Part shown: positions 11,700 through 23,976 of the stretch, one piece after another
Layout: the number at the start of each line of letters is the position of its first letter
Position numbering within the stretch: position 1 is the stretch's first letter
NCBI GenBank assembly: GCA_029783825.1
Contig: JAREIK010000526.1
Coordinates: forward strand, 115,443 to 179,442
Origin: Sapria himalayana
Lineage: Eukaryota; Streptophyta; Magnoliopsida; Malpighiales; Rafflesiaceae
Length of the DNA: 64,000 nt
Direction: 5' to 3'
Made by a program: the position numbers and the translations under genes
Notes under the pieces: model-generated
What the model saw: only the letters and a program-made list of their open reading frames with translations
Told to the model about the DNA's origin: nothing
The model's database searches: none

Positions 11700-13828
11700 G
11701 TTTTTGGTTACATTTCTAGTTGCAGTTCGAGAACCAATGCCAGTGGATCCCACAGAGGTAAAGGTTGGAGCAAAGATGGCAGCTGCTGGAGCATAGTAGG
11801 TAGCTAGAGCATAGGCAGAAACAAAGCAAGAGAGGCTAGCGAATAAGCAAACAAGGACTCTACTACCCAAAGACAGCTACTACTAAAAAAGAAAGACTAA
11901 GGAGTAGAACGGAGCAAAAGAGTTAAGGAAAAAGGCTCTAGAGAGAATGGTATAGTAAGCTATAAATTTGTAATCAGTCGGGGAAAAGAAAGAAGGGGCG
12001 TAACAAGAGGCAAAGAAAAGCGAAAGCAGTGGGCGGGTAAGACACATCCAACCTAGTAGGCCACCCAGTCCCTTGAGGATTAATTGCGAGGAAGATTCTC
12101 AACGAATGAATCAGTGAGATCAACTGCGCTAGAGGATAGCAAGTTAAAAAGTCTTTCCCGGCTACGTGTTAATAAATGGAATGGTGGGCTGACCATTCTC
12201 CTTTTTTAGTAAGTTAGATTCTTGTCAAACCAAACAACAAGGAAAGGAAAGAGAAATGCCATATGAACTATCATTCTTTATCCGTCTTTTCCAGAGTCAA
12301 CAACAAAGATAGAGAAAGGAAGAAACACAATCACTAGACTACAGCTCTTACTTATACTCGTCCATCGCCCTACCACACCGTTCGAGAGCCATACCCATAG
12401 CTCTCTCTCTACTACTGATTGGAAAGCAAAGAGAAAAGAGGAAGAGAATAACCTAAATGCTACTCTACTATTCCTTCTTCTCTCAGTGTATTCCATATAC
12501 GGAACTAGAAAGCGACCAAGAGGAAGACAGCAAACAAGATTCGTTGTTTAACTCCCGCCTGCAGGCGGCCCCTTCGGTAACCCGTTCACTAAAAGATAAC
12601 CGAGAACCCAAAGGTTGTCCCGCTACGAAAGACACCTAAGATAGAGCCTTATTAACAAAGGTTACCTAAATATGTTCATTGCCAATGTGGAATAAAGAAA
12701 GAAAGGAATGATCAAATAGGTACTACATCACCTCAAACAGAAGCAACAACGGCCATATATCCCTTCAAGTCAAAGGAGAAACAGTATAATAGCTAATCAC
12801 TCGTGCGAGTAAGTCAGGTTGGAAGAAAGGTTACGAAAAGTGAAAAGTAATGTGGGGACTACTAAAGCACAGCTAAATTCAATTTACACAAGGAAGAAAG
12901 ATAGGGGATTTGAACTCTTTCGAGATCGAAGAATAGCCCTAGTTAGGATCTCTGTCCCCTTCTTAAACTATGGCATGCCTCCTCTTCTACAGAAGGGGAT
13001 TCTCGAACAAAGGAAAGCCCGTCTTTTTTCCTACCTTCTTCTTTCAAAAGGCAAGGAAAGCCTCAACCTTATCTTATCCTTATTGGAGCTCGTGTCTTAC
13101 TTCTCTATTGATCTGACCCTCAAAAGGGCTCGATTGAGACATAGAGTCAAGGTGCGAATCGATAGTTTAAAAGGCTGATTCCGAGACTGGTCTAGATCAA
13201 AATTCAGACTTATATCCACACCTTTAGCTAAATATCCCCATTGTCCAATATTCTTGTAATGGAGATATTCTTTTATGTCATTTCCGGTAAGAAAGGGGAT
13301 CTATTTTCGAACATAATATGTGCGCCATGCCATGGATTCTATAATACTAGATTATGCTAGCTTTGCTCTTGCTCGTCAGTAGAAGATATCCAAAGTCAGG
13401 GCTATTCCCAGTTCAGGTCACACAAGGCTAAGCTCCTGGGAGAGGACTACCTCACTTGACTAGAAAAGCAAAGGGCCTAACGATTCTCTATTCTCTATGA
13501 AAATTCTTGTCTCACTTTCTCTCCCGTCTGAGACCTGGTAGTCTTAAGTAGGGACATCCCACCCGTGGATATAAACCTCCGAGAAGACCCGGGAAGATCC
13601 GATGCTTCTTACGCTCAGCTACTATTCTTCCTAACATTGGTATGAGATTGCTACTATTGGGATATCTCTGGACTTGCTTAACTGCACTAGTGAAAGTCCC
13701 TATCTGCCTTCATTAAAGTGCAGTTTCCCTCCACACTATCCCTAAGGATAGAAAGTGACTAGTGGTTGAGTTACCTAATTCCGTTCCTAAGACTCTGTCT
13801 TCAACTCTTTCGAAAGAACAATTCCAGG

Positions 13829-13891
13829 AAGTGGTATGAGAAGTGTCAGCAAGCCTTCGAGCAGATCCACGAATCCTTTTTCTGTCAATGA
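13829..13891 (+). mobile_element. Possible Ty3/gypsy RNase H-region fragment
   Basis: A 20-codon frame ending in TGA reads KWYEKCQQAFEQIHESFF. This resembles the stretch F-x-W-x-x-x-C-Q-x-A-F-x-x-I-K at the RT/RNase H junction of gypsy polyproteins. The match is short and nothing clear continues on either side, although another gypsy piece lies 1 kb downstream. Confidence 0.3.
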
Positions 13892-14828
13892 ATCCTAGGT
13901 CGGAGATTTCTGCTTCCCCATGAAAGCTGTGGGAGTAGGTATTGAAGCTTAGACTATGCCTTATGGAGGCCTAACGAGTGATAAATACCTGACGAGGGCT
14001 AATTCATGCAAGGCACGAACGGTAGAAGAAGAACTAAGGAGGGTTAGGGGGAATTCTGCCAATTCCATGACTTGACTGACTTCAGACTGGACTGGAATGA
14101 ACCATCCAATGAATCTTTTCTTCAAGGCTTCCCGCCTAAGGACTTTAGGGCTTACTTGTTAGAGTAAGGAAAAACTGAACTTGCTTTCTCCCGGGATTAT
14201 CTTATCTAAGCATTTTCCTGAAAGCACTTACTCAATGCCAAACCCTACTGACTGAATGGCTTCCCCTCCCTCTTCCGGGCTTTATTGCCAAAAGTTATTC
14301 TAGCTTGAATTGAAATGGAACCAACTGAAATCCGAATCCAATCCAGATGCCAATCAAATGAGTTTGATTTTCCGCAGCTGGAAGTCAAGCTTTGATGCGA
14401 GAAAAGGAAGTCAAGCTAGCAGCGTATTCGCCGACAGAGAAAGAGAAGACCCTATCTTGGACTTGCAAGCTCTCTCGAGGGATTTTAGCAAGCTTTCGAG
14501 AAAGTTTAGATCCCATCCTTCGAGTTATAGTTTCTTTTGTCCGATTCAGGCTGATTGGATTAGTTCACTGAGGCTAAAAGAAGGCGGAAAACACTCGGGG
14601 AGAGACTAAACCATGAAAATATGAATAGTGAATGCCCCGGGAGACACGCACGGTACTTACCGGTGCTATCGGGCCTCGGATAAAATAACTAGTATCCGAG
14701 AATAGATAGGGAAATGCCGGTATAAGCGACGATGGCAGAATACGAGCTTGAATTTGATGAATGAAAAGCCGATTTACTGAATTAGTAACCTTGAATAGGA
14801 GATTAAAGCCACTCTCCTATGAGGGAAA
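13892..14828. other. Non-coding stretch, no gene recognised
   Basis: Nothing is recognised. One 99-codon frame (14310-14609) has no family motif. Confidence 0.5.
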
Positions 14829-14936
14829 ATAGTCAGGGTTCGCCTTCCGGCCATTCAAAAGGACGGCAGAGAAAGCATGTGCCTTGACTTTTGCGACCTC
14901 AACAAATCCAGTCCCAAGGCTGACTTCATGTTCTAA
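14829..14936 (+). mobile_element. Ty3/gypsy reverse transcriptase fragment
   Basis: A 35-codon frame ending in TAA at 14934-14936 contains IQKDGRESMCLDFCDLNK followed by SSPKADF. This matches the conserved gypsy RT block P-x-x-K-K-D-G-x-x-R-M-C-V-D-F-R-D-L-N-K-A-x-P-K-D-x-F. The downstream catalytic YxDD region is not found, so only this block survives. It is a relic of a nuclear-type LTR retrotransposon, and it is non-functional. Confidence 0.7.
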
Positions 14937-15859
14937 CTCACACAGCGGATATGCGAAATTTCCTAACTCTCCTCTCCGTGGGACCAGGCGGTCCTTCAAC
15001 TAATTTAAGTGATTCAGCATGTCTTAGAAGGAAAGTCATCTCACTGAACATTGGATTATATACAACCTCATTACAACCAATCCATCGTATACATTTACAT
15101 GCAAAATCTTTCTCCCCATTCTATTCTCTTAGGGCAATGGCAAGGATCAGGATCAGAGCTCCCCTACCAATCCCCCTCATCAGAATAGTATGTGGTCGAA
15201 TCTATTGCAGCTTTCGACTGGGTTGTGGTCCGTCGAGGTTAAATAAATTTTTGACTAAAGGAAGAACTGAATTGAAGAGTCTAGAATCTGGAATGAGGCA
15301 AGGTTATTCCTTTCTATTCTAGTAGTAGAGGCCCGAGACTTTCCTTTGACGAATGTTTCCCTGTCCCCACCCTTTCCTTTCCGCCTTTGCTTTGAATTAG
15401 CTACTTTCAGGGGGAGTGGGGATTTGCTACCTTCTCTTCTGCCTCCACTGCTTCCACTTACACTTCTCCTACACTGATTAGTCTAGTTTTGTTTGCCCCC
15501 GGAGAGTATCACCGTGAATTATTACTCATATATATCAGCTATATCAGCCAGAGAAGCCTGTGACTCATACACCATCAACCATAGTGTATAACTTCGTCTA
15601 ACACCAGATCTTTTTGAAGCTCAGCCAGGACCTGAAAGAGATCAGTAAACCAACGCTTCTCCCTCTCCAGACTCAAGCCATGATCCAGTTCTAGAAAACA
15701 TGCCTGAGGTAGGCCATTCCTCTCGTCCTGTTCCAGGCTTTGGTTTCATGCAATTCGCTACGCTCCTTGTCATCGTGTATATCTTGCTAGTCTCTCTTCT
15801 CTATAAAAGAACCCGATTCCTTTTAGGAAGCGTCCTCTCAATCATGTTGGAGAGAGACC
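14937..15859. other. Non-coding stretch, no gene recognised
   Basis: A 123-codon ATG frame (14951-15322) immediately follows the gypsy fragment, but it shows no RT continuation and no other motif. A degenerate 13-bp element (CCTCTCCGTGGGACC) lies at 14971-14985. Confidence 0.45.
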
Positions 15860-16165
15860 ATGGTTGAAGAGCTACAAGCTCTTGAAAGAAATAAATCCTA
15901 CCTGGGAGTTGATTTGGTTCCTTTAAGGGTAAGCGATCGATTTGAAACAAGTAGGTGTACAAGGTAAAGCATAAAGCAGATGGCTCCTTTTTTTTTCTAG
16001 AGGTACAAACGGCTTGTAGCAAAAGGCTTTGCTCAAGAATATTGGATAGATTTTGAGGAAACATTCAGTCCAGTTGTGAAGATTAGGACTTTACTGGCTA
16101 TTGCAGCATCAAAGAAGTGGTCCCTATACCAGCTAGATGTGAAAAATGCCTTCCTACACGGAGAA
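15860..16165 (+). mobile_element. Ty1/copia reverse transcriptase fragment
   Basis: Two frames together cover the start of the copia RT domain (RVT_2). The first begins at 15860 with MVEELQALERNKSY, the usual E-x-x-A-L-x-x-N-x-T/S-W/Y block. It is lost before the Lys-Ala-Asp-Gly block at about 15961-15987, which has shifted. The second frame from 16001 reads [13 protein letters not shown] and ends in [11 protein letters not shown] (to 16165), the hallmark of copia RT motif A including its catalytic Asp. After this the similarity stops abruptly. A poly-T tract (15989-15996) sits at the frame break. It is a nuclear-derived relic. Confidence 0.85.
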
Positions 16166-16355
16166 AACATTGCATTAGTAGGATCCACCCCATGTGATCA
16201 GTCATTCAGTGCAATAAGAGGGGCCCATAGCAATGAACGTTTAAATAAGATTCACTTCATTCTGTACGGGATAAGGAGCGAAAAGTGCAGCATGGCAATC
16301 GGAGATTTAGTAATAAATTGGATAGAGAGATTCGTGAGTAGTGGTTTCTTAGAGG

Positions 16356-16368
16356 CCCACGGAGCGGT
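16356..16368 (-). repeat. 13-bp dispersed GC element, copy 3
   Basis: Exact copy on the minus strand, 190 bp downstream of the copia RT relic. Confidence 0.75.
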
Positions 16369-18861
16369 AAGAAGCAAGGCAGGGGCGATATAAGAGAAAG
16401 AAGTCAGTGCTACTTTTGCTGTTACAGAATCTAGTCTTTGCTTAGCTGCAATCCTTCCTGCTCTAGTTCGACTAGCTTTCCTTTCATGTGGTTCAGTCTT
16501 GGTGTGAACAAAAGGCGGGCGTAAGCACAGTTCTCTCGTTCCGGCTTAGCCTACCATACCATGGGAAGGGGCTTACTTGATGGCAGGTTGCCTTCTTCTA
16601 TCCTTACCTTGCTTCCTTTAGGCCTGGGATTACTATCTCCTTACTTAGGATCCAGATCCCTGGGGAGAAAAGAGAGACTCATTAGCTTATAGATTAGCTC
16701 GTGGGCTGGTTTGCTTCTTGGATACGGGTTCTACTACTACTCCGGGTTAGAGCGCTGGATTAGGGGCTTACGGATAGGATAGAAGGCAGGGCTGCAGGGT
16801 TTTGCAAAGGGCTAGCTTCTTCCTATAAGGCTGGGCACGTGGGAATGACTAGCTCTTGCTACAAAACTAGCACTTGGAAGTAATCTAGCTTTATCCTTTC
16901 TTGCATGGTTTTAGGGCACTTAGCTTATTCGTCAGCCCAGGGATAACTTTGAATCAACCCTACTCCTCCAAGGCTCATAGGCTTACTCACTACTTACTTC
17001 CAATACAACAAAACCTTACCCGTTGGAGAAAGAACCTTGCTAACTCTAGCCTTTGAACTTCCTCTTTAAAACCCATCGTTCTATAAAAATGCTTTTTTTC
17101 CAGACCTCGAGTTGGGAAGCGTGCTAGACCGTCAAACCCTGCCTGCAAGTAAATAATTCCCCGTTAACCTGGGATAGAGCTATAGAGCTAGAACGTGCAA
17201 TTGTAGAGCGTAAGTTACCATGCGCTGGAGGAGCCGAAGGAAGAAATTCGAGAGGAGTAGGAGAACGAGCTATCGAGTCAGCTATCCCCTGGCTGTATCC
17301 AGCTTGGTTTGTTTTACTAACAGCAGCACCTGCCGTGGGCTTTACTGACTAACGAGTTCTCTATCGCTATCCGTCTAGAAGATTGCTTAAATGGTTTTTT
17401 TCCAGGAGACTGAATCATGTTGCTGATGCCTTGAGCGGCTAAGCTGAGTTAGCTGCATTAAAGCTGGACGAGCAGGCCAGCACAAGACAAGTGCCGCACG
17501 GACTGAGATCGCTAAGTCCGTGACAGCTAGCAAGCAGGCAAGCAAGAAGCCAAAAAAACGAGGATTGGATTTGATAAAGCGCGCTCAACGGCTTTCTTGG
17601 GCTTTTCGCGATGCCGAGATAACTAACTACCCCTCCTCCCAATGGGCATAGGGGTGACGTCATGTACGAAACTAAATAGTATACCACTTCTGGCTCGTCA
17701 TGCTGCATCTTTTCCGAGACTAGGAAAGACTTTCGCCTGTTGCGTACCCTGCTTCCACTACTGTATGAATAGCATTTCCTGCTACGGTTTGAGCAGCAAA
17801 CGGGGTGTCCCTCTTCTCTTTTGCCTTTGAATTCACAAGTACCTGCGTAGGACCAAGAAAGCCCCGACAAGAGTAGGCCAAACAAGCAACGGAATGAGCG
17901 CCTCGCCTTAAGGGCGTTAGCGCATCCTAGGGGTGAGGATGGTTTTTTTGGCTCGCAGGGCCGATTTGACTGAAGCCCCCCTACAGATCTTTTGCATGCA
18001 ACTTTCCTTCCTCCAGCAGTTCCTTATAGGATTTGGAATGGAGACTGATTCATCCCATACCCCTATAATCTATAATAATGGTAGAGTAAGGGTGAAGGGT
18101 ACCTTCCATGAATGGGACGGAGGAATAGATCGATACCGCCTTACCTGATAGGGGGAGAAGCGCCGGCCGAGCGGCGCAACGATCAGCGGAAAAGGACCCT
18201 CGGTTGCTGTTGCCAATAAGAGAGAACCGTCGTTGTTGCCGGTCTTTCCACCAATGAGCACTTGCTTCCCTTCACGCTGCAACCAAAGACCGCTTCGCTT
18301 GGTAAGAATCGAGACCCTTCGGTAGTCAACCTATGGTGACCTTACATCAGGTTGGTTAGTCAAATAAATGGCAGCTACAGGAAGACATACTTAATGAAGC
18401 GGTGAAGCGGTCTAGCACTAACTAAAGGATAGCCATCGAGCCACTAAGGAATTGGTTCTGCTTGGAAAGGGTCTACCCAAAAAAGAGTGTGTTTCTTCAG
18501 CCCTTCATTATTATGGGGCGTATCTGAGCTCCTCCGCATGCTACTTACGATGCCCTCTCTCATGCAATGCGATCGTAGCACACCTATGAAAGCAAGGTCT
18601 CGAACATAGGAAGAAAAAAGCTGTTCCCAACGGTCGTACAATGCGGATCATGAGATGCATTTCGCACGCAACATTGAGATCATGTAACCATCCCAAACAA
18701 CAGCAACAGAAACTAATGCAAAGGGGGGGGGGTCAGCACAACCAATCCCCCTCCCGAATTATTGGCATATCCAATGTTCGAATTAGGTTCCTTTCGGATC
18801 GCATCTTACCGAGGAGATATACAGTAGCAGCGAGGGAAACCCCAAAACATTTCTGCTTCAC

Positions 18862-18899
18862 CGCTCCGAGGGTGAGGATCAAGGGCAGGTCGAGTGGCT
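18862..18899 (+). repeat. GAGGGTGAGGATCAAGGG family, copy 1
   Basis: CGCTCCGAGGGTGAGGATCA continues into AGGGCAGGTCGAGTGGCT. With the preceding AC it reads ACCGCTCCGAGGG, one base away from the 13-bp GC element, which links the two families. Confidence 0.7.
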
Positions 18900-19694
18900 A
18901 TAGCTCCTTTTAGGAAGGAATTTATCAAGATGAATCAAATCCCCTAGCATGAGTCCTTGGGTGGATTGCTTTTCATATTTCTTTTTTTTACCAAAAGATT
19001 CGGAATGACAGGTCAAAGCATCTTAGCATACGGCATGAACTTCACTATGCCTATCTATAAAATTCCAGATAGGTTTTCCCTGCTGGAGGAGACAAGACCT
19101 ACTTGTGGAGACCGTCCTCCTATTTATTTTCCTTCCTGACGTGAAGTTCCACTATTATACTCGATTTTGGGGTATCGTGAGTGCTCCGCTTGGGGAGTAC
19201 GAATTCTGTGCCATTCCGAAGAGATGGTGAGAGGGAAGCAAGATATGTTAAGTATAGAGAGTAAGGTACCACCAGGACCGAGATGACTTCTTGTTTTTCG
19301 CTACGCTCCTGGCTATTTGAAAGCGTAATCCGGTAGAAGGGTCTTGGCTTCTTCTCTCGATGTTCTTTCTAAAACTAGGATCAGTCATGGCAAACTCACG
19401 TTGCAATTTGTCAATAAGAAGCTGCATGTGAGTTGGAAGTCAGACTTCTGTGCTGTATGACGAGGAAGATGGGGATCAACGAAATGAAAATATGTGCCTG
19501 GGCCCGGGAGGGACTCCGACTACTTGTAGTTTACACATTCACAGATTCCAGAAAGCAATCAAATGAATCTGATTTCCTATTCAAGTCAAGTAGTCCCGCC
19601 AGCTTTATTACTCTAAGAAACCGGCTCCTTCGCATTCTAACCTGTCCTTGCTTGAGAGATGCGAGGTACTTGAATGAACTCCCCTACGATTCGA

Positions 19695-19739
19695 GACAGA
19701 ATTGCCTTCTAAAGGATAGAGGCTCGATGGAATGCTTGA
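19695..19739 (+). repeat. 45-bp dispersed repeat, copy 1
   Basis: GACAGAATTGCCTT and AGAGGCTCGATGGAATGC are shared, in the same order and strand, with 23241-23295, where about 10 bases are inserted between the two blocks. Confidence 0.6.
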
Positions 19740-22700
19740 TTGATTGACCGGACTGACTTCAGCGAGAAAATGAAAATGCGCGCGTTAGCTCTCCCCTTTT
19801 TAAGTTCGAAAGTGGCCTCCATTTGCTAGATAGACTACATTTCGGGAGTTTGAACACCATCCCATTTCAACCAAAAAGAAAACCCTATCAAAGGTATCTA
19901 ACCTTCCTTCCTTATGAGTGGAAATCCAATCCTGTTTTGTCTTTTTTGCATAAAAAGCATCCACCCCCTTATGCGTCTTGTTTGAATGATTGGAACTCCT
20001 TGCTGAAATTATTTCCTTATTGAATGTGTGCCTAGACCATCTCAACTACCACCGTTCCCAAGCTTTAGACTAGTTCTTTTTACTGGTCTCCTCCTCTATC
20101 GGTCTAAACAGCTAACCCAACCAGAGGAACGAGAACAAGTTCCCCTAAGCTACTTGTTTTCTTTGAACGGCATTCCCGATTGCCAGTACCAAAGAAAGTA
20201 GCCTAGTCAGAGGAAGTAGTCCAACCAGAAGAACTGGCCCAGCCAAAGTCGAGAAGCAGCTTTCCTCATCGGCTGAAAGAACTAACCCGAGTATTGAGGG
20301 GAGGAATGAGATCATGACCCGACTCCAATCGATCGAATTTCAGAGATCACGTCATCGACGGAAGAGGCATGCACGAGTAGAAAGAGATCCACTGAAGGCG
20401 GGAGACCGGGTGCCTTCTTTATCTCGGGTACCGACTCAAGAGCAATTAAAGCATGGGTGGATTCAAGCAAGACTCCTCCATCTAGCTAATGAGCGACCAA
20501 CTCCTCAGCTGACTAAAAAGGAAGGGTATCCGTTTGCTGGCCCTTAGGACTTTTTGTAAAATGGATCCCTTTACAAACAATATCAAGTAAAGATAAGCAC
20601 ACCCATATTTTTAACCTACCAAGCCTAATGAGGCGATAGGAGCAAGACTCGTACTGAAAGCCTGCTCTTCTCAGGTCGACGTAACCAATGGATGATCTTG
20701 CCGGCACCGCAGGAGATTCACCACCACAACTGAGATCGCTATCTCGCAACCGGGAGGAACTACTTGCTTCTCTTCCCCCCATAGCCGATGTAGCCGTTGA
20801 TCGACCACCCGACTGAACCACCTTTCTATCATTGGAATGGAGAACACAACGAGTGAGAGAATCATCAGCCGTCCAGGCAAGAGGGCTGATCAAGGTGTAT
20901 GAGCTCTGAGATGCTTGGTTGAATTTTCATATGAATAGAAGAAGGAAGATCCCCAATAGGAGCCAAACAAAGGATCAAAGAGGTATACAGGCTAAAGGAA
21001 CGAGATTTTTATTTGTGTCTTAGGCTTAGGCCGGCCGGTTCGAGAGTCGATCAAGGCTAAAAGATGAGGAATCCGTTTCGAAACCAAGAGTAATGCAGTT
21101 GGTCAAGTCGTGCGCATGTTGAACAAGTGGTGCAGATATGGATAAGGTTGAGCAAGTCGTGCGTAGAGACATAGCTGGAGAATGATCCTCTATTTGCAGG
21201 AAAGCCAATGATATACAGTCAAACCAAAGCAGAAAGGAAAGACAAAGAGAGCGCTTGGAGATCTTTCTGAATTTAAAGGGTGAAGGTTATCGATCTTTGG
21301 TGGACTCGTTCACTCGGATGACTCGTTTGCCGAAGCAGATAGATCAATCAAATCACACTGCATTTCTAGGCTTGGAAGCCATTGAATTGAATCCCTAGCC
21401 CTACCGCTCCGTGGGGTAAGTCAACTTCCTAATTCACCAATCTCCGAGTCAGCAAGCCTTTCAACAATAATGCTATGCAATCAGATCTGAACCAATGGCA
21501 ACGGCAAGCGCTAGCCTAAATCCATATTCTTTTTTTTTCTTTCGGCTCGATCAGGGTTTCAAAGAAATAATATTACTACTGAGTTAGATATAGAAAAACC
21601 AATCGAATGCTACTCAGTAACTCACTTGTATCCTCTTGTATCAATTAATAATTTGAAATGCAATGGAAACAGTAGAATACTTGCATTTATCTCATCAAGC
21701 AATTTCTTTCCGCGGAACTAACTGAAGAAGAGCTTCTTAGCGTAAAAGACTTGTTTGTTGGCAGATGCCGTTGACTAAGATCTTGCTGACGAGGCCTTTC
21801 TTTCAAAACCTCTCCCAACGGTTGAGCTAGGCTCACTAACATCGGAAAGGGCAACTATACAAGGGAAACTAAACTGCCTAGGCCTATATATAGTTTACCA
21901 TTCGAAAGACTCCCGTATGCAACTATTCCCTAAGAGACTATGGCATGCTTTTTTCGCGAATAAAGATAAAGTCTTACGTACAAGGTAGCCAGAGTTCCTA
22001 CCCAACCATGAGCATATATTATTTAGTAGACGACGAAATGGGCGATGCAAAAGGAGAAGAGAAGAAGTCTTTCCGATGAACAGCTGCTTTCGCTCGTTGC
22101 TTAAAATAATATCTAATGTATCTCACTCAAACCTGTGAATAACCTTATAATCAAACTCATCTTGAGGCTCCGACCTAAATGGGAAGAGAGGTTGCTTTTC
22201 AACTACAAAAAAAAAGGGACTCCAGGGAAGGGGCCAAGCCAACAGAACAGGTTACTATCCAAGAAAGAGCCTTTTTGAAGATCGACGGATGTTTTTCGGT
22301 AATGAAGCCGTTTTCCCTTCCTAGAGGCGCCTAAAATATATACCTTTCTGGGTCAACTCAACCTACAAGGGCTAGAAATGGAGAGGATGAAGCAAAGCAG
22401 CGACAAAAGCTATAATACACCTATATGCTATTCCCAATCTAATGGTGCTATAAACCATGATCTCTTTGTCAGGATCGCCTGAAGAAAGCCAAGAGAAAGC
22501 CTAAGCAAGTTAAAGTCTCGCGAATAGGAGAATAAGGCTCCTGGCAAGTGTACCCGATTATTAGACGCAGAAGCTTAATCCTAGAATCCGAATGGTATCC
22601 GCCAACTTCAAACAAGAAGGAAAGCCAAGGGCAAGGGAGTTCACTTTGTCTCATGGAAAAATGCCCAGAACTACCAAATGAAAGAGACAGCCTGGCATGC

Positions 22701-23240
22701 ACCACTAAGAAGAAAAGAGAAGCATCTCGGCGGAAAAATGAGGTGCTTTACGAGTTGAATCTGTGGGAAGAAGCGTCATAAAAGGTATCTAACCTCCAGG
22801 GTTGTTATCAACGGATTTATTCTTTCCCTCGCTAGCCGATCCCATTACTCCCAACAATGAGTGTTGACTTTCGCTAGAAAAGCGGGGGGCTACAAGAATC
22901 ATTTGATTTAACCTAGTGGGTAGCACGCTACTTCAAAGCTTGCACCCGGCAATGACTTTCACTTTATAAATAGAAAGGAGGGAAGAGGTTTCTCACCAAC
23001 ACAACAGGAGGAAGATATGAAATAGAACCGCTCCACTCGAGCAGAACTACTAACTGAAGCTGTTCATGTTTTTAGGAAAGAAAGATAGAGAACCAATTGG
23101 ACTGAGCGAGGGGATGGCTCTTAGTAGAAAGAAAGCATTGGTACCTCCCTGTCTTGTCTGCTTATCTCCGCAGAAGGCTGGATTGCTTTGCTGAGGAATG
23201 GAGTTAGTGGACAGAGTGATTTGAAAGAGCAGAGAGAGGA
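19740..23240. other. Non-coding stretch, no gene recognised
   Basis: No gene motif is seen on either strand. The longest frame is 126 codons (20893-20513, minus) without recognisable domains. Confidence 0.5.
21403..21415 (+). repeat. 13-bp dispersed GC element, copy 4
   Basis: Exact copy in CCCTACCGCTCCGTGGGGTA. An extra G extends the G run to four. Confidence 0.75.
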
Positions 23241-23295
23241 GACAGGATTGCCTTATACTTATTTATAAAGGACAGAGGCTCGTTGGAATGCTTGA
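23241..23295 (+). repeat. 45-bp dispersed repeat, copy 2
   Basis: This is the partner of 19695-19739, with an insertion between GACAGGATTGCCTT and ACAGAGGCTCGTTGGAATGC. Confidence 0.6.
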
Positions 23296-23963
23296 AAGTG
23301 GCTTGGCACATTGAACCGAGAACGTTCTACAGCTTCGATGGAATACTTGATTGCTTGCCGGGAATGACTGACCGAAGAAAGAGAAGGAACTGGCAGTGAT
23401 AGTTTGATGCCAGCAAAAAAAAACAAACTAAACTATACTACGACCCATTGAACACGCTTTCTTGCTAAAGAGAATCGGTCATATAGAATAGAAGAAGAAG
23501 AAAAAAAGAATTGGATAGAGCCTTTCGTAAATACAGATCAGAAGAGATGATACGAAAAATGCTACCAAATCGATTGAATATTGAATTGAGGACACTCGAC
23601 CGAAACGACCCTTTGGACGATCAATGGCCGGAGAGAAGGATTCGAAAGATTAAGATCGATCTCCTTTCCCCTCTTTCAAGATCAGATCGAGAGTTCCAAC
23701 AGAACGAGCATTCGCTCTACTTCTCTTCCCTCTTCAAGCTGTCGAATATAGCCTACTTCAAGGCAGGCAGGTAGTCAAAGCAAGCGCATAGGCAGAGGAT
23801 AGGCATTCAAATGAGCTATTCCGCTTCCACGAAATTAATTTATTGGATAACTTTCCCCAAGGAGTTAAGCTACGATAGACCCAATTCATGTTCCTCAGTC
23901 AAAATGAAGGGGGATGAGATCTTTTGGCGGGTTAGTGGGGTCCTTGGCTAAGATTCCATCTTC

Positions 23964-23976
23964 ACCGCTCCGTGGG
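23964..23976 (+). repeat. 13-bp dispersed GC element, copy 5
   Basis: Exact copy followed by CTTTCAAG; the CTT extension is shared with the copy at 57186. Confidence 0.75.

Larger units (their letters stand above)
6721..13828. other. Non-coding stretch, no gene recognised
   Basis: I recognise no gene across these 7.1 kb. Open frames of 90-120 codons exist (for example 10920-11255 and 12819-13178), but none carries a family motif and the second starts at TTG. The sequence contains small-repeat debris and two short tandem tracts, listed separately. Confidence 0.5.
16166..19694. other. Non-coding stretch, no gene recognised
   Basis: I see no supported gene. The longest minus-strand frame (17885-17439, 148 codons) opens at TTG and has no family motif; it contains a Cys/Ser-rich C-terminus. 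A run of ten G occurs at 18723-18732. A degenerate GC element (CACCTGCCGTGGGC) lies at 17327-17340. Confidence 0.5.

Noticed and set aside
12819..13178. 119-codon basic frame resembling a ribosomal protein in composition
   Set aside because: It starts at TTG and carries no ribosomal protein signature I can name.
14951..15322. 123-codon ATG frame after the gypsy RT relic
   Set aside because: It does not continue the RT domain and resembles no known protein.
17439..17885. 148-codon minus-strand open frame, the longest after atp6
   Set aside because: It opens at TTG, has no family motif and no expression signal; an open frame of this size can occur by chance in 64 kb.
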